Source: Heliocidaris erythrogramma | Lineage: Eukaryota; Echinodermata; Echinoidea; Camarodonta; Echinometridae | Assembly: GCA_025617745.1 (NCBI GenBank) | Contig: CM046858.1 | Span: forward strand, 46,019,197 to 46,083,196 | Direction of reading: 5' to 3' | DNA: 64,000 nt | Part shown: piece after piece, positions 32,625 to 43,082 of the stretch | Position numbering within the stretch: the stretch's first letter is position 1 | How the letters are laid out: each line of letters opens with the position of its first letter | Position numbers and translations under genes: made by a program | Notes under the pieces: generated by a model | What the model was told of the DNA's origin: nothing | Databases searched by the model: none | What the model saw: only the letters and a program-made list of their open reading frames with translations

Positions 32625-34330
32625 TAAAAAGTCCGCGGCTCTATCAGAGAGACCCGACTGTCTTGCAGATTCCCTGACAGGGGCCAAGCAGTCAAATGAA
32701 GAGACTCCGGATTGTGGTGAAGAATCCCCGATAGGGGCTGTAACACCAGATCCGCTCTTAACGGGAGAACTAACGGTTGAGCCCTTAGAAGGCTCATAAG
32801 TTCCGGAAACCAATTCCTCCTGGGCCAAAAGGGAGCTATTACAAGCACCCTCGCCCGATCTTCCCTGATTTTCCGCAAGACACGCGGAATCAGTTGGAAG
32901 GGAGGAAAGGCGAATCCCTGAAGGTTCTCCCAGCTGAGGGAGAAAGCATCGAGAGCCCATGCTCCCTGATCGCAAACACGGGAGCAATACTTCGGCAGCT
33001 GGTGATTTAGCACCGACGCAAATAGATCCACTTCCAGTGGACCTAGGCAACTGCGAATGCGGCAAAATACTTCCGGATGGAGCATCCATTCCGATGGAGG
33101 ATACCTGCCCCGGGACAGAAAATCCGCAAAGCGGTTTTCCCGACCGGGGATGAAAGAGGCCACGGGTGTGATTGCCATGCGACGACACCACCTCCACAGC
33201 TGAGCTGCTAGGACATTCAGGGCAACCGAACGAGTGCCTCCCTGCCGATTGATATATGCCGCCACAGTAACATTGTCCGTGAGAATCAGAACCGAACGAC
33301 TGAGAAGTCGACTTCTGAAATGGAGCAAGGTCAACAGAACTGCCATAAACTCCAGGACAATGATATGAGGAAGAGTCCCAAGATGAGACCAATCCCCCGC
33401 AACCGTGCTGCCGTTGCAGTGTCCTCCCCACCCCAACCGAGAGGTGTCCGTCGAAAACCGATATCGACGGAAGAGGGGCAGAGAAGGACCTGCCTCGCGC
33501 GAGAAACACCTCGCTCGTCCAACAAGCAAGAAGAGACTTGATCTTTACTGGTACTGGAATCCAGACCAAAAGAGAGTCTTTTCCCGGCTTGAAGAACCTG
33601 AGGAGATGTCTCTGAAAGGGTCTCATGAGGAGCCGGCAGTCCTCTAAAACATCGACTAGACTGGCTAGATAACCTAGAAACTGAAGCCACTGTCTGGCCG
33701 AGACTCTTCTGGCCAGCAAGAGCTTGCGAGCCGCAGAGACAATGGTGAGAATCCTGTCTCGACTGGGCCGAGCTAGCTGATTCCTTATGTCTAACACCGC
33801 CCCCAGAAAAACTGGGCTGCGAGTGGGGACTAACTCTGACTTTTCCCAATTTATTAGGAAACCTAAGTCTTGAGTAAGAGAGACTAGCAACGAGTCTCGT
33901 CCAACAAACGATCGCGCGACTCCGCAAGGAGAAGCCAATCGTCCAGGTAACAAAACAACCGCAGGCCGCGACGCCTCAGAAAGGCCGCTAGCACCGCTAC
34001 AACTTGAGTAAAAACCCGAGGGGCCGGGCGCAGCCCGAAGGGAAGAGCCCGAAACCGGTAAGTCTCCGAGAGGAAGGAGAACCCCAGAAGATTGCGAGCA
34101 TGCGCGATGAATGGGAATGAGAAAGTACGCGTCCTTGAGATCTATCGAGACCGCGTAGTCTTCCCTTTTGATCAACGGAAGAATGGAGGCAAGAGTCTCC
34201 ATACGAAAATGAACCGGAGGAATAAATTTGTTTATCCTCTTTAGGTTCAGTATCAAACGGAGTTTTCCCGAGCGCCTGGGAATAACAAAAGTCGGAGAAA
34301 GGGAAAAAGGACAGCCTGTGAGGTGTCCAA
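32624..34330 (-). pseudogene. DIRS RT/RNase H/MT-like ORF, copy 3 (broken)
   Basis: Contains the RT and RNase H motifs and an intact MT-like tail (VDLFAS, FPPF). It is broken by a one-base insertion near 34098 before YLDD, by the same indel near 33890 that copy 1 has, and by an extra A near 33457 at the start of RNase H. As in copy 1, sequence upstream of LILNLKRINKF is lost at the chimeric junction. The shared 33890 lesion supports common ancestry of copies 1 and 3. Confidence 0.9.
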
Positions 34331-34412
34331 GTTCCTATAGCACCTCCGGGGAGCGGGGCGGACAGATCTATGAAGAATCCGTCTCGTCCGCCCGCTGCCT
34401 GAACCCAAGCAA

Positions 34413-35170
34413 AGTCGAACCCTGCGCGCGGGTTGACAAAAAGTCAGGGAAAGTTTAGAACAAAGCAATCGCTTCTACCCCACAAAGGGAGAGCAACTAA
34501 GGCTCTGCCTGCCCCAGCGATTCGGAGACCGAAGCTTGAGAGGCCGCTTCCAAAACTGGATCCGCCTGAAATGATCGTGACAAAGAAACGGTCGGATTCA
34601 CGCATGAACCGCCATAAGCCTCCTCACCCGACGGAGCCCCGAGGCTGCGAGACTAGGAGGCTCATGTGATCTCATCACAGACAAAGAAGAATAAACCATA
34701 AAAGGCTAATTAGTCTCGATGTCCGACCCAAAAAAGGGACAAGAGCAGGGGATGTGAATCCTGGTACAAGGAACCAACCCTGAGTCTGGGCAAAGCCCAT
34801 CTCACACTGAACATCTCAGCTTGAGAGACCGAAGGGTTAGCTAAACCCGATGGGCAAGAGGCAGGCAAAGCCTTGCCTCTTTTAGCCCCTTCCCTAGGCT
34901 TCTGATTGGCCCAAAAAGAACCTAAGTCGAAACCCGCTTTTCAGAGCGTTTATCCGGTTTCGTTCGGATCCCCGAAGCCCTTCGGGAACACGAACCGAAC
35001 CCTCCACTGAGGGACGCTCACCTCCCTTTATGGGAGAAGTGCGCTGAGGGTATTGAACCCAAAGACGCGCACCAATTACCCATATCGGCCGAGCAAGGAG
35101 ATGCAACAGCCATGGGCCGGACGCCAAGGCGCCCAGACTCAGCAGAATCCCACTGCTTAAACCAACGCGA
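34413..35170 (-). pseudogene. Diverged gag-like block at the chimeric junction, copy 3
   Basis: Counterpart of 7407-8180 in copy 1, nearly identical to it, with the same boundary motif on both sides (AAGTCGAACCCTGCGCGCGG). It differs by small indels, for example about 15 bp missing near 34585. It replaces gag C-terminal and RT N-terminal sequence present in copy 2. Confidence 0.75.
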
Positions 35171-36596
35171 AGTCGAACCCTGCGCGCGGGTTGACTGAAC
35201 TTCAGGGCGATATTTGGACAACAAAACAATCGCTTCCACTCCACAGAGATTGAGCGATTGAGACTCCGCCTGCCCAAGCGATTCGGGAACCGAAGCTTGA
35301 GAGGACGCATCCAAATCTGGTTCCACCCGAGTGGAATGAGACAAAGGAACTTTAACAAAGGCCTCCGCAGGCGGGTCCCCGCATGGCTCACCAACAGTCT
35401 CCTCGCCCGGCGGAGCCCCAAGGGCCGCGGGAGTAGGAGGCACATGCGAATCAGTCTCAGACAAAGAGGAATCAATCACAAAAGGTTGATTAGTCTCAAA
35501 GTCAGACCCCTGAATAGGGACAGAAGTCAGGGTTGAAGTAGCCGGTACAAAGGACCAACCCTGATTCTGAGCGAAAGCCCGCATCATGCTGAACATGTCA
35601 GCTTGAGAGGAGCTAGCTGGGTTAGCCAGGCCAGACGGGCAAGAGGCCGGCAAAGCCTTGCTACTTTTTGCCTTCTTCTTGGCCTTTATCTTGGCTGGCT
35701 CGACAAGAGTCGTAGCCGAAACCCTTTTGTTAGAACGCTTAATCGGATTCATTCGGATCTCCGAAGCCACTTCGGAAACACGAACCGATCCCTCCGCGGA
35801 GGGACGTTCACTTCCCAAAAAGGGATTGGAGCGCTCATGGCGTAAGCCTAGAGAATCGCCCAAATCACCCATATTGGCTAAGCAAGAAGATGCAGTAGCC
35901 ATGGGTTGGGAGCTAAAAGCTCCCAGTGCGTGGGCAGACCGAGATGACTCGGTATGTGCCCGATGACTACTAAAGGCATGTGAACCCACTATTGGACCGC
36001 TCGAAAGCGGCAATAGGGGAGCACTAGTAGTCACGCACTCAGGTGAAAACACCTGTTGCTCCGAAGAGCGTCCATAATTGTTAGCTCGAGCATTCCCATC
36101 AGCTGGCAACTGAGACAGCCCAGAAAGTACTCGTTCCCCCATATGGCGTTTGCCGGGGGCTAGGGTTTGAGAGCCCAGACCAACATGGACTAAGCCCGTG
36201 GGTTGCCCTGCAGTAGTGGGGCGCGTCTCCCTAACGGATCAGAGCGAGTGAACGCTACCGTACGGGAAACAACAGCCCCCCCTCTGGTCTCAGCGACGGG
36301 GGATTGGATTCTCTCCAGATATCCAAACCACTAGAATCTGACGCCACCCACCCCGAAACCACAGGCTTCGGAGTTGACAATCCCGATTCAGTTAACGCCA
36401 CCCGTCCCGAAGCCGCAAGCTCCGAAACTGGCAAACTCTGCAAGGGAACACCACTAGGCAACTTACCTTTAGCCCTCCTCCCTCCCCCGCGTACCGCTGT
36501 ACTCGGGGGAGTTCTGGAAGGCCGAGTCGTCTTGCTAGACAACTCTTCGGAAGAAGCAGGTCTCCATGACCCAGCTGCTTCTTCTTCCGAATTCAT
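35171..36596 (-). pseudogene. DIRS gag-like ORF, N-terminal part, copy 3
   Basis: Starts MNSEEEAAGSWRPASSEE at 36596. The first frame stops at 36255 after the C7 run. The main frame from MGERVLSGLSQLP (36142) continues past the nuclear-localisation-like lysine run and ends a short way into the diverged block (to 35018). The C-terminal Arg/Gly-rich domain is absent. Confidence 0.82.
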
Positions 36597-36933
36597 ACCA
36601 CTGCAATAAAACAGACAATAAAGTATACTTTTCAAATTAAGAAATACTTCAACTGAATGCAGTAAATAAAACTAAAGTTTATTTGGGAGATACGCACTAA
36701 AGAAATTTTCACAGCCTAAAAACCGTAAGAACAAACACCGAACCCGAAGGCTCGGTGACAAACGGAAACACCCGCAAACACGGAAATATCTACGTGGGGC
36801 TGACCGTGAAAGAGAAAAATATAGGTACCTAAAAGTGCTTTAACTATGTGAAAAAGCGCACCAAAAAGATACTATACGACCTGATTTCAGGAGCGCTGTG
36901 ACTATACGTCCTAACTCGTCGGGGGCGAGCAAG
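36597..36933 (-). other. DIRS copy 3 5' untranslated region with deletion
   Basis: Matches copy 2 at 23722-24143 but lacks about 84 bp (copy 2 about 23946-24029), with AATA-type microhomology at the junction near 36820. Confidence 0.75.
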
Positions 36934-37103
36934 AAAGAGGAAGATGGCCGTAGCGTGTTGACGCGCGTGAGTGGCGAAGGGGACAATAGGATTACGGGGG
37001 GTGCGCACAATATTGTGACTCATGTGTGTTAAATTCTCGAAGGGGTCCCGTAGTCAAGACTACAGGCATAATAGGTAGGTATATATGATTTATTGCAGTA
37101 AAT
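36934..37103. repeat. DIRS copy 3 right ITR
   Basis: Inverse of the inner left ITR of the same copy; outer tip GATTTATTGCAGTAAAT. Confidence 0.9.
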
Positions 37104-37732
37104 CTGCAATAGTCAAACACGCACAACAAGAACATCACCACATCGACTGGGCACACAGCACTCTAATCACCAACATCAAGCACTGGCACACCAGAAGAGT
37201 GAGGGAGGCCATCGAGATTCAACGCCACGACACAGTACCACAGGACACTGGACTTCATCTCAACCACATCTGGCACCCAATCCTTCATAGGGGCACCAAC
37301 CAACACCAAACCCAATCCACACAACCAGCACCACTGACAACTCAATCGACTGAATCGCCGCCCACCAAACCCACCGACTCACAGCCCACTCAACCCGCCG
37401 ACCAGCCGACCATCCAGCACGCCGACCCGCCGACTACCAACGCCATCCCACCCAACCCTCAGGCCGACGCACCCCCGACACCACAGCCCGCCGTCCCACC
37501 TACACAAACCCGGTACAATCTCCGCCCTCGACCAGCCAACACACAAAGGACTTCACGCCGCCAGCCACCCGCTACCAATCCATCCGACGTCCGCACACAC
37601 GTCCACTCAACTCTCGGACATAATAGCGCCACCACCGACAGCAACCCGCCCGCACCTCCGGCCGCCGATTCCTCCGACGTCCGCACACACTCCATAAAAC
37701 CCCGCCGCTCGTCTAGCACACTTCACTCCTGA
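37104..37732 (+). pseudogene. PLE GIY-YIG C-terminal half and tail
   Basis: Resumes the PLE frame exactly where DIRS copy 3 broke it: SAIVKHAQQEHHHIDWAHS, then KHWHTRRVREAIEIQRHD and LNHIWHP, which match the C-terminal part of PLE GIY-YIG domains (His and Glu catalytic positions). A low-complexity Pro/Thr/Gln-rich tail follows, overlapping the right arm from 37477, and the frame ends at TGA (37730-37732) inside the hammerhead-like core. Confidence 0.9.
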
Positions 37733-38017
37733 TGACGGACAGTCAACCTGTCCGAAACGTCGAGTAACCTCCTACTCAAGCCTCATCTACTCAAACCTTC
37801 GCTACTCAATCCATCGCTGCTCATCCATCGGTCATCAACCAAGTCTTCTCCTCTCATCTCATCTGGTCTACAGTCCTTTTCAGGACTTCACCCAGTGTCA
37901 CGAAAGATTATTTCTTCTTTTCTCTCTTGTCATCCTTTCTCGTCTATCCATCTCCAATTTTCTTTTTCCCTTTCCTCCTACCAACACACATGGTGAACCG
38001 TAAACCTTCTCCACGTT
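37477..38017 (+). repeat. PLE right arm (541 bp)
   Basis: Inverse of 28934-29474. It covers the end of the coding frame, the ribozyme-like motif and the 3' untranslated region ending in TTCTCCACGTT. Confidence 0.95.
37725..37765 (+). ncRNA. Hammerhead-ribozyme-like motif, right PLE arm
   Basis: Order: ACTC (stem I), CTGATGA core (37729-37735), one extra C, GGACAG with loop TCAAC and CTGTCC (stem II), GAAAC, GTC (predicted cleavage after 37761), GAGT (stem I). Hammerhead motifs are described in Penelope-like elements. Stem III is minimal (ACGT), which would favour a dimeric form. The ORF stop TGA overlaps the core. The extra C beside stem II is a reservation. Confidence 0.68.
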
Positions 38018-38050
38018 ATAAGCTCCACCATGCAAACCTTCAAAGATCAT

Positions 38051-38061
38051 CCAATAATCTT
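38051..38061. repeat. Right target-site duplication of the PLE
   Basis: CCAATAATCTT, identical to 28921-28931, placed after a 33-bp extension beyond the right arm. Confidence 0.8.
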
Positions 38062-38152
38062 TTCATAAATCTGGACAGAATTATTTAGTAAAGTCTTCAT
38101 AAAAGAATGTAATTTATCCTGAATATAAATGCATGGATCCATGGCCAGCGAT

Positions 38153-38174
38153 CGGGGGGGGGGGGGGGGGGGGG
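38153..38174. repeat. Poly-G run (22 G)
   Basis: Uninterrupted G tract; could form a G-quadruplex. Similar runs lie at 40280-40294 (15 G) and 47829-47851 (23 G). Confidence 0.95.
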
Positions 38175-38446
38175 CATAGGCTATTTCTCATAGTCAGTAT
38201 TCAGAATAGAGAGGTAATGTTTCTACTCCAAAATAATACAAGCAGTTGGCTAAAAGTTATCCATTGAGAAAAAAACAAACAAAACTTTGGGATAGAGTAC
38301 TAACAGTTCCATTAACACCTTGATCACATGGACAGGGTGTCCCCCTGTATTAAATCTATGTGACTAATATAATTCAGTAGTCAATAGGTTAACACTATTA
38401 AATGATCATTTATAAATGGTTATTATCTATCCTGGGCTGCTCTGCA

Positions 38447-38618
38447 TGATAAAAGGGATGTAATCAAGTTAAATTATCGATGTGAATAGGGATGATACCA
38501 TGTAGTCTTACATGTGCTAATATCCATGTTTTCCATGATTAAGGGAATGTAATTAAGTTAAAGTATTGATGTGAATAGGGATGACACCCTGTAGTCCCAC
38601 ATGTGCTAATATCCACGG
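38447..38618. repeat. 89-bp tandem duplication
   Basis: Units starting at 38447 and 38536 share GATGTGAATAGGGATGA and ACATGTGCTAATATCCA with about 85-90% identity. Confidence 0.85.
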
Positions 38619-38619
38619 G

Positions 38620-41600
38620 ATAAATGCAGCTGGCAAGAATATCCATGTTAAACAATACTTCAGAGAGTGATAGGTGAAAGGTGTAATAATGGAATATATC
38701 TCCCCTCATAGCAATCAAATCAGTTCTCTCTAGATGATAAAATGATGCAATTAAAGTGTCTTTCCAGTCCCAACATATTTTTGATCAGGTGGGACCATAA
38801 CAAGGTGAGAGATTTCAAATAGAGTATCACTTTGTATTCCATGAAATGTGTTTGTTCAAATTTGAAAAGTGCTGTATTTTCATTTTCTTGTTCTTTTCTT
38901 GAAATATCTATTCATCCATTTCAACTTCTTCTAATATATTTGTTCAATTCTATTTGTTATTGGAGTGTTCTGTGTTAGAAGTTTCTGTTTTGTTTGTTCC
39001 AAGGGAATGCATTGTTTACAACGATGCAACATGTTTTGGAAACAAAGTAATTTAAGATAACCTGGTTATTTTACTTTCTCATGAAAAAGGATTATCACTG
39101 AAGTTTTGAAGTACACACCACTGCGGAAATGAGTACATTACCCCAAAGTGTCACAGAAGATCATGTTTTGGAACAGCTTTTTATTTTGGGTTCATGTTTA
39201 TAATGTCATAATGTAACACTAGTACAACCTGGATCCAGAGTATTAATGTCTTGCTGATGTGAAAACTCTACATAGTGAGCTCCCAGTAATTTGATGAAAC
39301 AATGAATTAATACACCCAACTATCATATTACCACAATGCAATATCAATGAAAGTGTTACATGGGTGCACCGAGTTTTCCCATCTAGAGGAATACTTTCTC
39401 TCAACCCAACTACACAAATATTATCAAACATGGGGCTAAATATTTACAGTGTATTAATAACCTCAAATTACTCTCTGGGAGCAAAAACCTCTCATGGCAT
39501 TCAACATACATCTTACAATAGTGGATCTAGGAGACATCATTCTCTATGCTCTCAATAAATATCTTACGGTAATAAAAGGGTGGTCTAAGAAACGTGCTTC
39601 TTACAGTGTTTGGGTCATTACAGTATAAAACTAGGTCAGGAGTACCCATGCAGCTGAAGAGGGCATTACCCCCATACCTTCCATCTCTCTTATGCCAGCA
39701 CTGTGATTTACTGAGAACTTCTTCAAATTCATATTATCAGAATACTACACTTTAGATCAACTGGAAGACTTTTCAACACACACAAAATCATTTCTGCAGT
39801 GTTTACATACCCAAGAAGATGCAATATTTCTTGGCTCTTTTGAGGTATAATACTGTGCAAAAAAATATGAAAAGTGTCAATTGCATTTTTCAAAGTGTAC
39901 CAATTCTTTCATAATTTTTTCAATAAACATACATTATTTGATATTTATAAGGTTCTTTCCATCGAAACAATCGAAAAAACACAGAATAACAACCAAGGTG
40001 TGGATGATTGTTGTATTCATGATACCTCAGGATATTGCAAGCACTCTAAAAGCTTGGACCTTTCTTGGTCATATTAACTCTTGTCTTGTCAAATTAAATG
40101 ACATGATTATCAGACGAGCACAACCTGCATATCAAATGTGTTCTTTGAATGAGCCAGAGTACAGTATGTGAATTAATGACAAAACTACTTTCAAGACTAT
40201 AAGGATTTTGTTTCACTTGAAGCAGGGATATAGAACATTGTGTTGTGCTTGATACTAAAATGAAATAAATGGAATAGCAGGGGGGGGGGGGGGGAATGGT
40301 CAAAAGGACTGAGTATCAAGACAATCAATCAAATATAAACACTAAGTAACAAGGAAAAAAATATTTAAAGAAATCTGCTTCATTTTATTTCCTTTTTAGT
40401 AAACTTACACACCATTTTAAGGTGAGCAAAGATTTGGCAGATTTCTCTTTCAATGAACCATGATCATTTTCCACTAAACTTCTTGAAATGATTTGTTATA
40501 TCAATCTACACACATGCACTTCAACCATAAAACTTTATATGTTAAATTAGCACATGTGATAATGATTTTGGGTACAATTATAGAGCATAAAGAAATCCCC
40601 TGCAATTTGTTCCTTTAAGATTGAATGAAGACATGTTGGTAGACAAACTTGGTGAAGGCAAGCCCTGGAGTCAAGTACTACACATGGATGAAACTCATCC
40701 TACTCTAACATAGTCTTCTTCTCAAGTAAAAACATCAGTTAGTACTTCTTCACAAAACCTTTTAGTATTCAATAACAGATTCAGTTCCCTTTTAATATAT
40801 CTCTTAAAGGCAATTTCACATTATATTATTTATGTTTTATTCAGAGTGAATGTTTTCTTTATTTTTTAAATCAGCAATGAAAGCAAGAATGAGAGCAGTG
40901 TTAGTTAACAAAATTGCAAAACAAAATCACACTCTCTGAAGAGCAGACTATAGAGTGTCTGCCTGTGCATGTTAATCCATACCTTCTACTATTACACCAA
41001 TATTTACATTGCCTTCTGGCTCTAACTGATCATGGTCTAATTTATGTTAGAATGGAATCACTCCATTGTGTTGTTAAGGCATAAGGTCCATGGACTAGGC
41101 ATTGACTTCTAGCAATATTTAAGGACTATTAAAAGTTCTATTGAACATTTCAAATTTAACATTCAATTATGTGTAAATTTACCTTGAAATACATGAAGGA
41201 AATGAAGAAATTTACAGTAAATGTTTTGTCAATTACTGTGTCAAAGTAGATTGTTTTTCTTTAATTATAGGTGTTTCATTCAGTAAAAGGTTTAAGTCGA
41301 TCAATTCCTTTTTTTTTGTCAGGCAAACAAAAGCTTATTTAAAAATTGTTTAATTTGTACATGTATTTTCTGGCGAGCAAAGTTTGCTCAGCTAGTTTTC
41401 ATTTGGTCTTTTAAAGACACCATAACTATGTATGCAAATTTGTTCTTAAGTTATGCAGGTTAATTAATGCAAAGACCGCACCCGACATATCGCCAACTGA
41501 AAAAAAGGTGCAATCTTCTCAGTGGAAAGAAGCCAGGGAAGTTTTGCAGGGGCAAATATGTCTTCAGTCATTCTATCAGTTCCATGTTTTGTCCTGTCAA

Positions 41601-42240
41601 GAAGTAAGTGTTACGGTAAATAAGAAATAATGACTTTGGAGTCAACCATAAATTCAATGTCGGTTATAGAAGTTTTTGAGTTGCAAACTAAACTTTCACT
41701 TACCTGAAAGAAAGTATTTGGGACTGGTGTGTGTGTGTGTATGTGTCGCAAGAACGTATTAGCATATTAGTATACACTATATCGATAACTGGACATTCAT
41801 GAGAAATAAGTAGATTTTATATTGATTATTATAGTTTTGGTCAGGAAACTATTTTGAGATACAATTTCAGGCATTATAAGATTTAGTGTCAGTAAATAGG
41901 TAATAAAAGAGAAAGTAATGAAAATACAACAAAGTTAGAAGGAACGATGTGTTGTTGATTTGTCACGTGATAGCCCATTTGTACGTGTACGTTCATTGAT
42001 GCATAAAGCAGGTAGTTTAAGAAGATTCATTATTTGGGAAAAGATTTATTAAAGGGGAAAGGATAAAAGAGAAATTTGAGGAAGGATAGAATTTAGATTA
42101 GTGCATCCTTATTTTTATAAGGATAGTTGTGGTATACTGGTTAAAGTAGAACGTTAATGATTTTAAATATTGGCTTAATACTTATTATTGCATAGATGGC
42201 ATAAATTAAACAAGGTTATCCAAATTCAACGCTTGGAAAC
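38620..42240. other. Unique AT-rich sequence
   Basis: 3.6 kb with no supported gene. Contains a 15-G run (40280) and a short GT repeat near 41728. Small frames such as those at 39874 and 40094 lack domains and appear random. Confidence 0.5.
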
Positions 42241-43082
42241 ATTTGAAGTAATGATTGTTATCAATTATAAAACGGTAAAATACAGCCCCCGATATAGCAG
42301 CTGAAGAGCTCCTCGAACGCTGCTGAGATATGTGACGACACACCCTGGACCAGTCCTGTCTAAGCAGACGATGTCCCATAACATCTTACACATTTTTCAG
42401 AGCCTATTTTGTCATCTCCTCTTCACTTATTTCTCTTCCTTCACTAGCGTCAGTCTTAATGTTAGTCTGTTGCCTCACTCTTAACTTCGTGTATGGTATT
42501 ATTTTGATGAAAAATGCAGCGTTAAAAAAATAAAGGAATCAGTCACTTGTAAACAAAATAAGACGCCATTGTATTTTCAGCTGATTGCACCGGGGCATGT
42601 TCGGCGTTTCAAGAGGGAACGAATACCATCCTGCTATTATTCGGAGGGCTTTTCAATTTGAAAGTGGGGTTTATTTCATTGATCATTGACCCTTCTCCTA
42701 TGTATGTACAATCAAACGGTTTTAGCTATCAGAATCAGTTTCACTTTCCCTTTATAATGGTGTGAAATAAGGTCATGTTTAAATACACCAAACTCTTTAT
42801 AATTTGATAAATAATTGCATTGCAATTACGTTCATTCATTATAGGACGTCGTCTGCTTAAGCAGGATCGATCCCGAGTGTGACGACATGAAAACATCGCT
42901 ATATTTCTGGCGAATCCTCGGATATTCCAGATGCTGAGAAGAGCTTTTATTTGTGTTTTTTTTATAATCACCAGATACGCAGTTGACATAAAACTTATAA
43001 GTTGCCATCTGTAAGCTTCCCAGTTTCTAGTGATACATTAATTGCCATATTTGTGATTTTCTTTGAATATCTCCTTTAATGT
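42241..43082 (+). repeat. Long dispersed repeat or segmental duplication, copy B
   Basis: About 99% identical to 1-843, same orientation. The inverted-arm unit recurs at 42329-42889. The true left edge may lie further left, since copy A is cut by the window start. Confidence 0.9.

Larger units (their letters stand above)
31233..37103 (-). mobile_element. DIRS-type retrotransposon, copy 3 (chimeric, nested in PLE)
   Basis: About 5.87 kb, bounded by AAAT at 31232-31235 and 37100-37103. The empty site reads GACAAATCTGCA, which keeps the PLE frame. Same layout as copy 1, including the diverged gag-like block. Lesions: nonsense codon in YR, at least three indels in RT/RNase H, the missing RT N-terminus, and about 84 bp lost from the 5' leader near 36820. 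Antisense to the PLE. Confidence 0.94.
28932..38050 (+). mobile_element. Penelope-like retroelement, interrupted by DIRS copy 3
   Basis: The element is about 3.25 kb once the 5.87-kb DIRS insertion is discounted. It has an inverted left arm (28934-29474), an RT plus GIY-YIG reading frame, a right arm (37477-38017) that overlaps the 3' coding end, and a 33-bp extension (38018-38050), followed by the second 11-bp target duplication. An inverted 5' terminal repeat and a short terminal extension are described for Penelope elements. The coding frame has a one-base shift near 29731 in addition to the insertion, so this copy is dead. Confidence 0.93.

Noticed and set aside
1-43082. The 840-bp direct repeats as LTRs of a 42-kb giant element
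   Set aside because: No LTR-type termini, primer-binding site or coherent coding block lies between them; the interior is unrelated insertions and unique DNA.
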